A DNA stretch of 64,000 bases, taken from positions 310,001-374,000 of the forward strand of contig NZ_JACYFU010000002.1 in the NCBI RefSeq assembly GCF_014837245.1, given 5' to 3'. The position numbers and the translations under genes were made by a program. Below, one piece after another: positions 17,285 through 26,709 of the stretch; the first letter of the stretch is position 1, and every line of letters starts with the position of its first letter. The notes below the pieces were generated by a model that ran no database searches, was not told the DNA's origin, and saw only the letters and a program-made list of their open reading frames with translations. Origin of the DNA: Devosia oryzisoli (GTDB taxonomy: Bacteria > Pseudomonadota > Alphaproteobacteria > Rhizobiales > Devosiaceae).

Positions 17285-18115
17285 ATGACCACGATCCTGC
17301 GTGCCGACCGCGTTCTGTTCCGGTTCTCCGGACCCGACGCGCACAAGCTCCTCAATGATGTGGTGACGGGGCATATCCCCGAGGCCCCGGGAGATGCAGC
17401 TGCCTGGGCGCTTCTCTCACCGCAGGGCAAGATTTTGGCTGAAGGCCTTGCGGGAAGCGTCGACGACGCCCTTTGGCTCGATGTGCACCAGTCGGTGGCC
17501 GACGACTTCTTCAAGCGCATGCGCATGTATCGCCTCCGCGCCAAGGCGGAAATCGAGGACCTGCGCGAGACGCACCGGGTCGGTTATTCGCCCGACGAAG
17601 TGCCGGGCGCCCAGCGCGACCGGGTGGGGCCCGTGAGCATGGGCTGGCGCCTTGTGGCTCCCGTCGAGGATACCGCAGGCTGGTCTAGCGACGACACGCC
17701 CTATCATCGCGCCCGCATCGCGGCCGGCATTCTCCACCAGGGCAACGACTTTCCCGCCAGTGACGCATTCGCGCACGACATCGGCATGGACATCCTCGAA
17801 GGCATCGATTTCGCCAAGGGTTGTTATGTCGGCCAGGAGGTCGTCAGCCGCATGAAACACCGCGGCACCGCACGCCGCCGTCCGGTCATCGTTTCGGGTA
17901 TCGATGCTCCCGCCGGAGCCGCGGTTGTCGCGGATGGGCGCGAGGCGGGCATGATCGGCCAGGTGGTCGAGGGCCGCGCCGTTGCCAGCCTGCGCCTTGA
18001 TCGCATCGAAGATCCCGACGCGGTAACGGTCGAGGGGAAGCTGGTTTCGGTGGCCCTGCCACAGTGGGCCACCTACTGCTTTGGCGGCCCTGCGGAACCG
18101 GAAAACACCAATTAG
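17285..18115 (+). CDS. ygfZ: YgfZ/GcvT-like folate-binding protein
   Basis: A 276-residue protein of the YgfZ family, which uses tetrahydrofolate to help assemble or repair iron-sulfur enzymes such as the tRNA-modifying MiaB. It has a GcvT-like N-terminal fold ('RADRVLFRFSGPDAHKLLND') and the family signature 'KGCYVGQEVVSRMKHRGTAR', with the conserved cysteine in the K-G-C-Y-X-G-Q-E motif. The ATG follows GCGGAG at good spacing. Confidence 0.93.
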   Translation: MTTILRADRVLFRFSGPDAHKLLNDVVTGHIPEAPGDAAAWALLSPQGKILAEGLAGSVDDALWLDVHQSVADDFFKRMRMYRLRAKAEIEDLRETHRVGYSPDEVPGAQRDRVGPVSMGWRLVAPVEDTAGWSSDDTPYHRARIAAGILHQGNDFPASDAFAHDIGMDILEGIDFAKGCYVGQEVVSRMKHRGTARRRPVIVSGIDAPAGAAVVADGREAGMIGQVVEGRAVASLRLDRIEDPDAVTVEGKLVSVALPQWATYCFGGPAEPENTN

Positions 18116-18184
18116 GTTGGCATTCTCGAATCGGTCGCTTCTGCTACTGTCGCCGTCAACAGTCTGCTAACCAGAACCCCATCG

Positions 18185-18793
18185 ATGTCACGCCAACGTT
18201 CGCGCGCCTGGCAGCGTATGCTGTCCGGCCGCCGTCTCGATCTTCTCGACCCGTCACCGGTCGACGTGGAGCTTTCCGACATCGCGCACGGTCTTGCGCG
18301 CGTGGCGCGCTGGAACGGCCAGACCGTTGGCGACTATCCTTTTTCGGTCGCGCAGCATTCCGTTCTGGTGCTCGAACTCTTCCGCGCCGCCAACGCGCAG
18401 GCATTGCCCGCCGCGCAGATGCAGGCGCTGCTCCATGACGCGCCGGAATACGTGATGGGCGACATCATCTCCCCGTTCAAGGCCGCGATGGGCGGCAATT
18501 ACAAGGATGTGGAAAACCGCCTGCTATCGGCGATCTTCCTGCGCTTTTCCCTGCCAGCTACCATGCCCGCTGTGCTCGCCCGCCAGATCAAGGTCGCGGA
18601 TCGCGAGGCGGCTTATTTCGAAGCCACGCATCTGGCCGGATTTGCCGCCAGCGAAGCGCGGAAACTCTTTGGCGAGCCCAGTCAGGCCGCGTTCGATGTC
18701 GACGCCTTCGAGCGCCTGATCCGACCCTGGCCCACGCATCAGGCGCATGCCCAGTTCATCGAAGCCTTCCAGACGCTAAGTTCGGCGCTCTGA
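18185..18793 (+). CDS. HD-domain hydrolase, YfbR/5'-nucleotidase-like
   Basis: A 202-residue HD superfamily phosphohydrolase. Metal ligands appear in 'FSVAQHSVLVLELF' (His) and 'ALLHDAPEYVMGDI' (His-Asp), with a later aspartate in 'IKVADREAAYFEATHL'. The N-terminal 'RLDLLDPSPVDVELSDIAHG' is typical of a proteobacterial subgroup related to the dNMP 5'-nucleotidase YfbR, so a role in nucleotide pool control is likely but not shown. It lies 69 bases after ygfZ on the same strand. Confidence 0.85.
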   Translation: MSRQRSRAWQRMLSGRRLDLLDPSPVDVELSDIAHGLARVARWNGQTVGDYPFSVAQHSVLVLELFRAANAQALPAAQMQALLHDAPEYVMGDIISPFKAAMGGNYKDVENRLLSAIFLRFSLPATMPAVLARQIKVADREAAYFEATHLAGFAASEARKLFGEPSQAAFDVDAFERLIRPWPTHQAHAQFIEAFQTLSSAL

Positions 18794-18796
18794 TCG

Positions 18797-18856
18797 TTAA
18801 CCATGGCTTAACGAAATCGTCGCGTTTGCGGATCGCGATGGTTACTGATCCATTAA
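18797..18856 (+). promoter_or_regulatory. Two CtrA-like boxes upstream of a secreted protein gene
   Basis: A perfect TTAA-N7-TTAA (TTAA-CCATGGC-TTAA, 18797-18811, also matching the extended TTAACCAT) is followed 30 bases later by TTAC-N7-TTAA at 18842-18856. The second box ends 35 bases before the ATG at 18892. Both match the consensus of the alphaproteobacterial cell-cycle regulator CtrA; binding is inferred from consensus only. Confidence 0.6.
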
Positions 18857-18891
18857 GGCAACTGTGCCGAATTGGAACAGAGGGCTCCGCC

Positions 18892-19377
18892 ATGAACCTG
18901 CCAGACCGCCACCTGCTGATGGGTATGACGCTCGGCGCCATCTGTGCCACGGCCCTTGCCGCCATCGGGCCCGGCTACGTTGTCGAGGCCTTTGCCGATG
19001 AAGCGCCGGTAGGGATCGACGCCAGCAAGCTCGTGAAGTTCGGAGACCGGGAGTACCAGGTGGACTACGAGCCCTGGGTAGCGACCGATCCGTTGTCCTC
19101 CACCACAGTCAAGAAAATTGAAGGCGGCAGGGTGAGCTACGTGTCGATCTCGACGACAGCTACCGGCACCTATTCCACCGACGGCCTGACGTCCCCGCAT
19201 GTACAATATCCGGGGATCGCCGTGACGGAAGTGACCAAGCCGCGGTTTTCCTTCTCGTCCTGGTCGAACGGGCGGTGGCTGCGACTCTCCACCCACCAGG
19301 GCAAGTCTTTCGTTTCCCTCGTCAACGGCTGGGCCGACAGTTGCGTCTCCGGCAAGGGGTTCCGGGTCTGCAACTAG
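18892..19377 (+). CDS. Hypothetical secreted protein behind CtrA-like boxes
   Basis: An unrecognised 161-residue protein with an N-terminal hydrophobic export signal ('LLMGMTLGAICATALAAIGP', probable processing near 'EAFADEAP'). The mature part is rich in Ser, Thr and Trp ('YEPWVATDPLSSTTVKKIEG', 'SFSSWSNGRWLRLS') and ends with two cysteines ('ADSCVSGKGFRVCN') able to form a disulfide. The ATG at 18892 follows AGAGGG; an earlier ATG at 18826 would place the second CtrA-like box inside the coding region. It shares its stop region (CTAG) with the convergent cell wall hydrolase gene. Confidence 0.75.
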   Translation: MNLPDRHLLMGMTLGAICATALAAIGPGYVVEAFADEAPVGIDASKLVKFGDREYQVDYEPWVATDPLSSTTVKKIEGGRVSYVSISTTATGTYSTDGLTSPHVQYPGIAVTEVTKPRFSFSSWSNGRWLRLSTHQGKSFVSLVNGWADSCVSGKGFRVCN

Positions 19378-20432
19378 CCGAACAGCCAGCCGCGCTTGAA
19401 CTTGTAGAAGACGTGCATGCCGATCTGCGTGACCTTCTGCATGCGCGGTGCCCAAGCCGGGCGGACGTAGGTGGCGTGGTAATGCGTCGCGTCGCCCACT
19501 TCGGTTAAGTAGAGTTCCCCGTCCAGCGCCCGCGCCGCAATCTCCTCGGCCTGCGCCCAGGGCTCCTTTTCCGTCACGACTTCCGGGATCCCGTCGCAGG
19601 CGAAGGAAAACTGGCACGCGTTCCGCTTGCTCTGGTTCTGGAAGACGACGCCGCAGATCGTGCTGGGATAGCGATGATCCTTGACCCGGTTGAGGACCAC
19701 CTGGGCAACCCCAACCTGCCCACGATAGTTTTCGCCGCGGGCCTCGAAGTAGATCGCGGTGGCCAGGCACCAGCGCTCCTTGTCGGACACCTGCATTGTC
19801 TTGCCGCGGGAAAAGCTGCCGGTCACGGGCGCTGTTTCTCGGGCATAGGCCAGTTGTTCCGAGGGCATGGCTGGCGTTGGCACGGACGACGATGGCGCTA
19901 TGCCGTCGATAGCCTCGAGCGCTCCCGTGCCGATAGAGGGATCGATGGAGGCAACGGAAATGCGGGGACCGTCCAGCTCCTTGTCGTCTGAAGTCGGCAG
20001 CTTGACGTCGGCGATGCCTGTTTGCCCCAGCGCCTCCGCATCAGCGCTCGGCGCCCGCAGCGCCGCCAGGCGAATGCGCGCTTCCTCGAAGTTGTTGGCG
20101 AACTGCAGCGCGTCGACCTTGGGACGCACCCGATCGGTTTTCTCTGCCCGGTTGGGACCCGCGAACATGGGCGTCTCAAACAGACTGGCCACTGAGCCGG
20201 TGATGACCGGCTTGCCCCCGGAGAAACTCAGGCTTGCTTCCGCGATTTTGGGGCGCTGGGGAAGCCCGTGTTCTCCCAGGGGACCGGAAGTTGGGCCTGC
20301 GGCACCGCTCGCGAGACTGACATAGCTCAGCCCTGTCACGACGACCGCCAGGAAAACCTTGGCCATAACGGCGACAGAACGAACCGCTCTGCCCTGGTGA
20401 AGGCACACCGAGGGCGGGGTGGAATTTGCCAT
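19374..20432 (-). CDS. Cell wall hydrolase, SleB/CwlJ family
   Basis: A 352-residue envelope protein. The C-terminal Hydrolase_2 domain (about 220-352) has 'WCLATAIYFEARGENYRGQV' with the catalytic glutamate, 'AQVVLNRVKDHRYPSTICGV' and 'CQFSFACDG'. It should cleave peptidoglycan glycan strands. An N-terminal hydrophobic segment ('VMAKVFLAVVVTGLSYVSLA') anchors or exports it; the ATG at 20366 may be the true start. The middle 150 residues are low-complexity and probably a spacer. In non-sporulating alphaproteobacteria such enzymes act in growth or division. Confidence 0.9.
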   Translation of the reverse strand: MANSTPPSVCLHQGRAVRSVAVMAKVFLAVVVTGLSYVSLASGAAGPTSGPLGEHGLPQRPKIAEASLSFSGGKPVITGSVASLFETPMFAGPNRAEKTDRVRPKVDALQFANNFEEARIRLAALRAPSADAEALGQTGIADVKLPTSDDKELDGPRISVASIDPSIGTGALEAIDGIAPSSSVPTPAMPSEQLAYARETAPVTGSFSRGKTMQVSDKERWCLATAIYFEARGENYRGQVGVAQVVLNRVKDHRYPSTICGVVFQNQSKRNACQFSFACDGIPEVVTEKEPWAQAEEIAARALDGELYLTEVGDATHYHATYVRPAWAPRMQKVTQIGMHVFYKFKRGWLFG

Positions 20433-20611
20433 AAGAGCTACTCAACGCTACGCAACACAAACACAAAGCCGGCAAATGTGACGCGCAAATGCCGCTGTCC
20501 GTGATGTTCATCGATTAAGGTTATTGTTGCGTAAATGCGGTTGAAGGCCCTGAGACGGCAGGGATATGGCCAAACATTGATTGACGGAATTGTTACTGGC
20601 CCAAAGGGAAC

Positions 20612-21175
20612 TCAGGAGCACGCGGCAACAACAGGCGCGCTTTGGGCCTCCAGGGTGTCAACGCGGAACCGCACCGACAATGAACGGCTGGATACCGGTG
20701 TCACCCGGACAGTGAGATTGGATGCGCCCGCCAGTCCATCAAGGAAATCCAGGGCCGCCCGGGTGGTGTCGATGACGATGGCAGTATTTTCGGCATTTAC
20801 CGGCAGGGTGCTGCTGCGCGCTCGCTGCAGGTCATACTGCAGGGTGATCCCGGCGTCCCGCCCCAGCGCCGACATGGTATTGCCAGCAAAGCCGAACGCG
20901 ACCTGCAGCGTTCCAGCCTGGCACCGGACCGTCAGGGTGGCCGGCGCACGCCCCTCAGGCCTTGCCGGGATCAGTTGCTCGGACTCAAGGGTGACACTCG
21001 GGCCCTCTGCAGCTGCCGTATCCGGCCGGAAGATAGTGTCGTAGCAGGCCAGCCGCTCGACATCCTCCCCGATGGCGGCACATTGAGCAGCGGTTTGCGC
21101 GGTGGCTTGGGCGAAGGCGGGCCCGGCGGTGAAAAGAACGGTCGGCAGCACAAGGAGAGCCAGTACACGCTTCAC
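20612..21175 (-). CDS. Hypothetical secreted protein with CX7-DxxRLxCYD-type motif
   Basis: A 187-residue protein with a clear signal peptide ('VLALLVLPTVLFTAGPAFA', cut before QATAQ). The mature N-terminus has 'CAAIGEDVERLACYDTIF', a cysteine-pair motif shared by several exported proteins, including the type VI accessory VasI group. The remainder is beta-rich and has a third and fourth cysteine ('TVRCQAG', 'VAACS'). No type VI genes are nearby, so I assign no function. The start is GTG; no in-frame ATG fits. Confidence 0.75.
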   Translation of the reverse strand: MKRVLALLVLPTVLFTAGPAFAQATAQTAAQCAAIGEDVERLACYDTIFRPDTAAAEGPSVTLESEQLIPARPEGRAPATLTVRCQAGTLQVAFGFAGNTMSALGRDAGITLQYDLQRARSSTLPVNAENTAIVIDTTRAALDFLDGLAGASNLTVRVTPVSSRSLSVRFRVDTLEAQSAPVVAACS

Positions 21176-21258
21176 GAATGGAGATCCCTTTCCGCCTGAG
21201 CGCCGACACCTGCCGGCCCCCTCCCACCCTCAACATGTAGGTGAGGATGTCCAGCAGT

Positions 21259-23568
21259 TTAAGCCGAAGCCTGAGCCAGGGTCAGCCGCGCGACGGGAAC
21301 ACGATAGGGTGAACAACTGACGTAATCGACGCCGAGACGCGCAAAGAAGCCCAGGGAAGCAGGGTCTCCTGCATGTTCTCCACAAATGCCGATCTTGAGC
21401 CGGGGATTGGCCGCCCGGCCACGTTCGATGGCAATAGCGATCATTTCACCCACGCCCTTTTCGTCAATGGTGACGAAGGGGTCGCGCTCGTAGATGCCCT
21501 TGCGCTGATAGGCCGCGAGGAACGTAGGGGCATCGTCGCGGGAAATCCCGAACGTGGTCTGGGTCAGATCATTGGTGCCGAACGAGATGAAATCGACCAT
21601 CGAGGCGATATCGCCAGCCCTGAGGCAGGCGCGCGGCAACTCGATCATCGTACCGAAGGAAAAGCGCACGCGTTCGGAGCGCTGGAGGCCCGAATTGTCG
21701 ACGATCGCCATTGCCCTGTCGCGCACCCAACTCACTTCCGTGGCGGTGGAGACGAATGGCACCATCACCTCGACAGCCACCGGCGGGCCTTGCCGCTCGC
21801 TGGCCGCGCGAGCACCGGCCAACACGGCCTGCATCTGCATCTGCAGGATTTCGGGATAGGTAATGGCGAGGCGCACGCCGCGGTGGCCGAGCATGGGATT
21901 GATCTCGGCGATGCGCTCGAGCCTGAGGCGCAACGCGCGAACCGCCACACCCAGGGAAGCGGCGGTTTCCTCGACCTCCTCATCCGTGCGCGGCAGGAAT
22001 TCGTGCAATGGCGGGTCGAAGAGCCGCACCGTGACCGGCAGCCCCTTCATCGCCGAAAACAGCGCCGAATAGTCCCCCGTCTGGTAATCGACGAGGCCCG
22101 CAATGGCACGGCTACGGTCATCCTCGTCCTCGGACAGAATGACCCGGCGGAGTGCAACCATGCGTTCGGGCGAGAAGAACATGTGTTCAGAACGCGCGAG
22201 GCCCACCCCTTCGGCCCCAAAGCTGAGCGCCGTCGCGGCAGATTCGACCGTTTCCACATTGGTCCGGACGGCAATCGTCCGGCTGGCGTCGGACCAGCCG
22301 AGCAAGGTGCCGACGGCACCCACGATCTGCGGCTGGGCCAGCGGCAAGGTGCCGGAATAGACCGCGCCATCGCTGCCATCGATGGTCAGCCGGTCGCCGG
22401 CGCGCAGTTCGCGGTCGCCGATGCGGCAGATCATTTCCACGGGATCGACGGAGAGTGTCCGCACGCCCGCCACGCATGGCTTGCCGGTGATGCGGGCGAT
22501 CACACCGGCATGGCTCGACATGCCGCCCCGCGCGGTCAGAATGCCCGTCGCCGCCTTCATCCCTTCGATGTCGGCGGGGCCGGTCTCGTTGACCACGAGG
22601 ATGCAGTGCTTGCCCCGGGCTCGCAGGCGCGCAGCGTCTTCGGGGTTGAACACAATGATGCCGCTGGCAGCTCCCGGCGACACGCCGAGCCCCATGGCGA
22701 TGGGCGTTGCGCCTTCGCTCGATCGAATGTGCGGATGGAGCATCTGCGCCAGGCGGTTGGGATCGACCCGCGTCACCGCATTGTGCGGCGTCCAGACCTT
22801 GCGGTTGACCCGGTCCACTGCCGCCGCCAGTTCGGCCCCGGCGCTGGCCTGGACGGGCCGCGCCGAAAGGAACTGCATGTGCGCGCCGTCAACCGCGACG
22901 AGACAGGCCATGTGCCGCCCCGACTTGCTGTCGAGAAGGGCGATCAGCGCCTCCACCTCCGCAGGGAGGCGCGGCGGTGGTTGGCCAGCGAGCGGCGCCG
23001 GACCAAGGGCGCCCGTCGATGCGTTGCGGGTCAGGAACTGCGCGATCTCCCCCTCGGCGGCAACCTGCACAAGCACGATCTGGCGGCCCCGGTCGTCGTC
23101 CTGGCGGGGGCCGCCCCAACTGCGCGCGGAAAAGCCGTAGCTTTCGAATGCCTGCTTGATGGCCCGCGCAAGCGGCCGGGTTGGATCAACGGAATCTTCG
23201 GACGAGGTGGGCGCCGCGATCCCCGAACGCGCCGGCATCAAGCCGCCATTGTGACTGCCTGCCGAAGTCCTGACCACGAGGTGCGGCGGCTTTCCGTCCT
23301 TGCCGACGAGCTTGTAGAGGCAGGCGATCCAGTGCGTTCGCAGCTTCGTGTCGTAGCGGCCGCGTTCCGCAATGAGGGCATCCCAGGCCGCCCGGGTGAT
23401 GGCGATGGTGGGCACTGTGGGGAAGCCCGCCTCGGCCACGCGGAAAATCCATCTCGCTTTGCCGGTCAGAAGCTTGAGCTGGCTGGCCGACAGGTTCGCC
23501 TTCCCCGTTGCCGGGGCAATCGCAAACATTTCCTGCGCCAAGCTCACCTGAAAGATCCCTGCCTTCAC
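21259..23568 (-). CDS. Pyruvate phosphate dikinase-like PEP-utilising enzyme with short N-terminal domain
   Basis: A 769-residue relative of PPDK. The swivel domain has the phospho-carrier histidine in '[21 protein letters not shown]', and the PEP/pyruvate barrel has '[19 protein letters not shown]' and the catalytic cysteine in '[14 protein letters not shown]'. His and Cys are 376 residues apart, the same spacing I recall for PPDK of Clostridium symbiosum (His455, Cys831). The N-terminal nucleotide domain is about 115 residues short and lacks the usual 'GGKGANLAEM' start, having '[15 protein letters not shown]' instead. The start is GTG at 23568 or ATG at 23529. It may not use ATP as PPDK does. 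Confidence 0.8.
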   Translation of the reverse strand: MKAGIFQVSLAQEMFAIAPATGKANLSASQLKLLTGKARWIFRVAEAGFPTVPTIAITRAAWDALIAERGRYDTKLRTHWIACLYKLVGKDGKPPHLVVRTSAGSHNGGLMPARSGIAAPTSSEDSVDPTRPLARAIKQAFESYGFSARSWGGPRQDDDRGRQIVLVQVAAEGEIAQFLTRNASTGALGPAPLAGQPPPRLPAEVEALIALLDSKSGRHMACLVAVDGAHMQFLSARPVQASAGAELAAAVDRVNRKVWTPHNAVTRVDPNRLAQMLHPHIRSSEGATPIAMGLGVSPGAASGIIVFNPEDAARLRARGKHCILVVNETGPADIEGMKAATGILTARGGMSSHAGVIARITGKPCVAGVRTLSVDPVEMICRIGDRELRAGDRLTIDGSDGAVYSGTLPLAQPQIVGAVGTLLGWSDASRTIAVRTNVETVESAATALSFGAEGVGLARSEHMFFSPERMVALRRVILSEDEDDRSRAIAGLVDYQTGDYSALFSAMKGLPVTVRLFDPPLHEFLPRTDEEVEETAASLGVAVRALRLRLERIAEINPMLGHRGVRLAITYPEILQMQMQAVLAGARAASERQGPPVAVEVMVPFVSTATEVSWVRDRAMAIVDNSGLQRSERVRFSFGTMIELPRACLRAGDIASMVDFISFGTNDLTQTTFGISRDDAPTFLAAYQRKGIYERDPFVTIDEKGVGEMIAIAIERGRAANPRLKIGICGEHAGDPASLGFFARLGVDYVSCSPYRVPVARLTLAQASA

Positions 23569-23648
23569 CGCGGCCGCATATTGCCCATGCCGCCCTCGCG
23601 CCGCAACAGCACTTGACTTGCCCTGCCGCCGAAAGCATCTCTCCTGGC

Positions 23649-24620
23649 ATGGAAAAAAGGCCGCACCTCGACATTCTGCTCTGCGCCCCGCGCGGTTTCT
23701 GCGCCGGCGTGGACCGCGCCATCCAGATCGTAGAACTGGCGCTGCAGAAATACGGCGCGCCGGTTTATGTGCGTCACGCGATCGTGCACAACAAGTATGT
23801 GGTCGAGGGACTCAAGGCCAAGGGCGCCGTCTTCGTGGAAGAGCTGGACGAAATTCCCGAGACCGAGGCGCCTGTGGTGTTTTCCGCCCATGGCGTGCCC
23901 AAGAGTGTTCCGGCAGATGCCAAAAGCCGCAACATGTTCTTCCTCGACGCCACCTGCCCGCTGGTCAGCAAGGTGCATGTCGAGGCGCAAAGGCATTTCG
24001 AGGAAGGCCACGAGATCGTTTTGATCGGGCACGCCGGGCATCCCGAGGTCATCGGAACTATGGGGCAATTGCCTACCGGCGCGGTGTCCCTGATCGAGAC
24101 CGTCGAGGATGTCGCCAGCTTCACGCCATCAAACCCGGAAGCGCTGGCGTTCGTGACGCAGACGACGCTGTCCGTCGACGACACGCGCGACATCGTCGCC
24201 GCCCTCCGCGCCCGTTTCCCCGCCATTGCCGGCCCGCACAAGGAAGACATCTGCTACGCCACGACGAACCGGCAGGACTCCATTAAGGCGGTCGCCCCCC
24301 TGGTGGACGCCATGATCGTGGTGGGCTCGCCGCATTCGTCCAATTCGCAGCGCCTGGTGGAAGTCGCCTTGCGCAATGGCTGCAAGGTCGCGACGCTGGT
24401 GGACCGCGCCAGTGAAATCGATTGGTCGATCTATGGCAACCTGACCTCGCTGGGCGTCAGCGCCGGAGCATCGGCTCCAGAGAGCCTGGTGGAAGAGGTG
24501 ATCGACGCCTTTGCAGCGCGCTACGATGTGACGGTTGAGACCAAGACCACCGCCGAAGAGCACATCGCCTTCAACATTCCGCGTGTGCTGCGGACGCTGG
24601 AAACGGCGTCGGGCCGGTGA
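23649..24620 (+). CDS. ispH: 4-hydroxy-3-methylbut-2-enyl diphosphate reductase
   Basis: Last enzyme of the MEP isoprenoid pathway, reducing HMBPP to IPP and DMAPP with a 4Fe-4S cluster. The 323-residue protein keeps all three cluster cysteines: Cys18 in '[12 protein letters not shown]', Cys103 in '[11 protein letters not shown]' and Cys202 in '[11 protein letters not shown]'. It also has '[11 protein letters not shown]' and '[15 protein letters not shown]'. The ATG at 23649 fits the family start. Its stop overlaps the GTG of the next gene (GTGA). The window also encodes ispE, another enzyme of the same pathway. Confidence 0.97.
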   Translation: MEKRPHLDILLCAPRGFCAGVDRAIQIVELALQKYGAPVYVRHAIVHNKYVVEGLKAKGAVFVEELDEIPETEAPVVFSAHGVPKSVPADAKSRNMFFLDATCPLVSKVHVEAQRHFEEGHEIVLIGHAGHPEVIGTMGQLPTGAVSLIETVEDVASFTPSNPEALAFVTQTTLSVDDTRDIVAALRARFPAIAGPHKEDICYATTNRQDSIKAVAPLVDAMIVVGSPHSSNSQRLVEVALRNGCKVATLVDRASEIDWSIYGNLTSLGVSAGASAPESLVEEVIDAFAARYDVTVETKTTAEEHIAFNIPRVLRTLETASGR

Positions 24621-25144
24621 AGGACCTCGACCTTATCGAGACCGACCGCCTGATCCTGTCCGGCTGGCAGCACGACCAATTGCCCGATCTCATGGCGCTG
24701 CACGGGAACCCGCGCATCTCGCGCTATCTCACGAAGAGCGGCGCACCCTGGACCGAGGAGCAGGCAGCCACGGCTCTGCGCGGCTGGACCGATCTGTTCG
24801 AAACCCAGCGACTGGGCAAGCTGCGGCTGACGCGCAAGAGCGATGGCGCCTTTATCGGACGGGCCGGATTTGGCCTTTATCCGTCGACCGGGGAGCCGGA
24901 AATCGGCTATGCCCTTCTGGAGGAGCATCAGGGGCACGGCTATGCGCAAGAGGCTGCGCGCGGTCTGCGGGACTGGTTCTTCGACACACGCCCCGACGAC
25001 CACTTCATCGGCATGGCCGATATCCGCAACGCCCCTTCCCTCGCCGTGCTCGCCAGGATCGGCATGACGAAGACCCATGTCGAGGTGGACTACCTCGGCC
25101 TCACCTGCCAATTCCACATCCTCAAACGGTCCGACCATGGCTGA
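24617..25144 (+). CDS. GNAT family N-acetyltransferase, RimJ/RimL-like
   Basis: A 175-residue acetyltransferase beginning '[20 protein letters not shown]', as in RimJ/RimL-type GNATs. The acetyl-CoA loop is '[20 protein letters not shown]', followed by '[20 protein letters not shown]'. The acceptor (protein N-terminus, antibiotic or small molecule) is unknown. It is coupled to ispH by a GTGA overlap and overlaps rnhA by eight bases, so all three genes form one tight operon. Confidence 0.88.
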   Translation: MKDLDLIETDRLILSGWQHDQLPDLMALHGNPRISRYLTKSGAPWTEEQAATALRGWTDLFETQRLGKLRLTRKSDGAFIGRAGFGLYPSTGEPEIGYALLEEHQGHGYAQEAARGLRDWFFDTRPDDHFIGMADIRNAPSLAVLARIGMTKTHVEVDYLGLTCQFHILKRSDHG

Positions 25145-25604
25145 TAGCGTCATCATCCACACAGACGGCGCCTGTTCGGGCAATCCCGGACCCGGGGGCT
25201 GGGGCGCGATCCTGCAGTTCGGCGCACATCGCAAGGAGCTCAATGGCGGGGAAGCGCTGACCACGAACAACAAGATGGAGCTCACTGCTGCCATCGAGGC
25301 TCTGAACGCCCTAACCCGCCCCTGCACGGTAGAGCTTCATACCGACAGCCAGTACGTCAAGAACGGCGTCCAGGGCTGGATCCACGGATGGAAGCGCAAC
25401 GGCTGGAAGACGGCGGACAAGAAGCCGGTGAAGAATGTCGAGCTCTGGCAGGCGCTCGACGAGGCCACCAAGCGCCACGAGATTTCCTGGCACTGGGTGA
25501 AGGGACACGCCGGAGACGAACTCAACGAGCGGGCGGACGAACTGGCGCGCGAAGGGATGGCGCCGTTCAAGCGCAAGAAGGCGTCGCTGACGCCTCCGGT
25601 TTAG
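25137..25604 (+). CDS. rnhA: Ribonuclease HI
   Basis: Degrades the RNA strand of RNA-DNA hybrids, removing primers and R-loops. The 155-residue protein has the complete catalytic set: Asp10 in '[20 protein letters not shown]', Glu in '[13 protein letters not shown]', Asp in '[12 protein letters not shown]', and the His and Asp in '[17 protein letters not shown]'. It also has the basic handle '[19 protein letters not shown]'. The ATG at 25137 lies within the end of the GNAT gene. RNase HII is encoded at 49645. Confidence 0.97.
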   Translation: MADSVIIHTDGACSGNPGPGGWGAILQFGAHRKELNGGEALTTNNKMELTAAIEALNALTRPCTVELHTDSQYVKNGVQGWIHGWKRNGWKTADKKPVKNVELWQALDEATKRHEISWHWVKGHAGDELNERADELAREGMAPFKRKKASLTPPV

Positions 25605-25606
25605 GA

Positions 25607-26599
25607 TCAGGCGGCGGCCTTGTTTCGCTTGGGCAGGCGGCGCTTGACGGCCCGCCAGGCGGGGGCGATGACGTGGCTGGCAACGGGGATCAACAATGCG
25701 CCGAGGACGATGCCGAAGACAAAGTCCACTGCGGCGGTAGCCACCCAGCCGGCCACTGCCGCAACGGAGGGCAGTGCTGCTTCCGCCCAGTGCGCGACAG
25801 TTTCCACTACATGCTCGGGGCCACCGATTCCGAACTCGTAAAGCCCGTGGACGATGATCGAGCCACCGACCCACGTCATCGCCGCAGTACCCACGACGCT
25901 GAGGACATTCATGAACACTGGCATGAAGCGCACGATGCCGCGCCCGAAGCTGCGGCCGGCTCCGGTCCGGCTGTTCCGGGCTAGCCACAGGCCCAGATCA
26001 TCGGCCTTCACGATGAGCGCCACCGCGCCATAGACAGCAACTGTTATGCCGATAGCGGCAACGGCAAGAATGGCCGCCTGGGTCCAGAAGTCGCCGACCT
26101 CGATGGCGGCGAGAATGATCGTCATGATTTCCGCAGAGAGAATGAAATCCGTCTTTATCGCCCCTGCCACCTGACGATCTTCCATTGAATGGGGCTCGAT
26201 GGCCGCCGGCTCCAGCTCCGCCTCGTGGCTTTCGGCACTGTGCGGAGCAAGCGCGTGGAAGACCTTTTCGGCGCCTTCGTAGCAGAGATAGGCGCCGCCA
26301 AGCATGAGCAGGGGCGTGATGATCCACGGTGCAAACAAACTCAGCAGCAGCGCGGCAGGCAGCAGAAACAGCAGCTTGTTCTTGACCGACCCCCAGGCAA
26401 TCTTGCCCACGATAGGCAGCTCTCGTTCCGCGGTGAACCCCTGGACATAGTTGGGCGTGACGGCGGCATCGTCGATCACGGCACCGGCGGCCTTGACGCC
26501 GGCTTTCGCCGCCTGCCCCGCTACGTCGTCAAGCGAGGCCGCCGCGACCTTGACCAGGCTCGCGACATCATCGAGCAGCGCCAGCAATCCAACAGCCAT
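25607..26599 (-). CDS. DUF808 family membrane protein (YedI-like)
   Basis: A 330-residue inner-membrane protein of unknown function. The N-terminus 'MAVGLLALLDDVASLVKVAA' and 'DDAAVTPNYVQGFTAERELP' are the DUF808 hallmarks. Several hydrophobic segments follow ('LLFLLPAALLLSLFAPWIIT', 'AAVDFVFGIVLGALLIPVAS') and the tail is basic. The stop is two bases from the convergent rnhA stop. DUF808 proteins are widespread, and I know of no established activity. Confidence 0.9.
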   Translation of the reverse strand: MAVGLLALLDDVASLVKVAAASLDDVAGQAAKAGVKAAGAVIDDAAVTPNYVQGFTAERELPIVGKIAWGSVKNKLLFLLPAALLLSLFAPWIITPLLMLGGAYLCYEGAEKVFHALAPHSAESHEAELEPAAIEPHSMEDRQVAGAIKTDFILSAEIMTIILAAIEVGDFWTQAAILAVAAIGITVAVYGAVALIVKADDLGLWLARNSRTGAGRSFGRGIVRFMPVFMNVLSVVGTAAMTWVGGSIIVHGLYEFGIGGPEHVVETVAHWAEAALPSVAAVAGWVATAAVDFVFGIVLGALLIPVASHVIAPAWRAVKRRLPKRNKAAA

Positions 26600-26709
26600 C
26601 TAGCTTTCTCCGCAGACCCTTTGTTGCGTCACTCGAACCACGCCGGGGGGATGTTTGTTCCCCGCCGGCACTTTTCGCTGTCCGAACCACTGGCCTCCAA
26701 GACTGGACC

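Noticed and set aside
21373-23616. 747-codon plus-strand open frame over the PPDK-like gene
   Set aside because: Antisense frame rich in His, Arg and Gly. The minus-strand frame carries conserved catalytic motifs.
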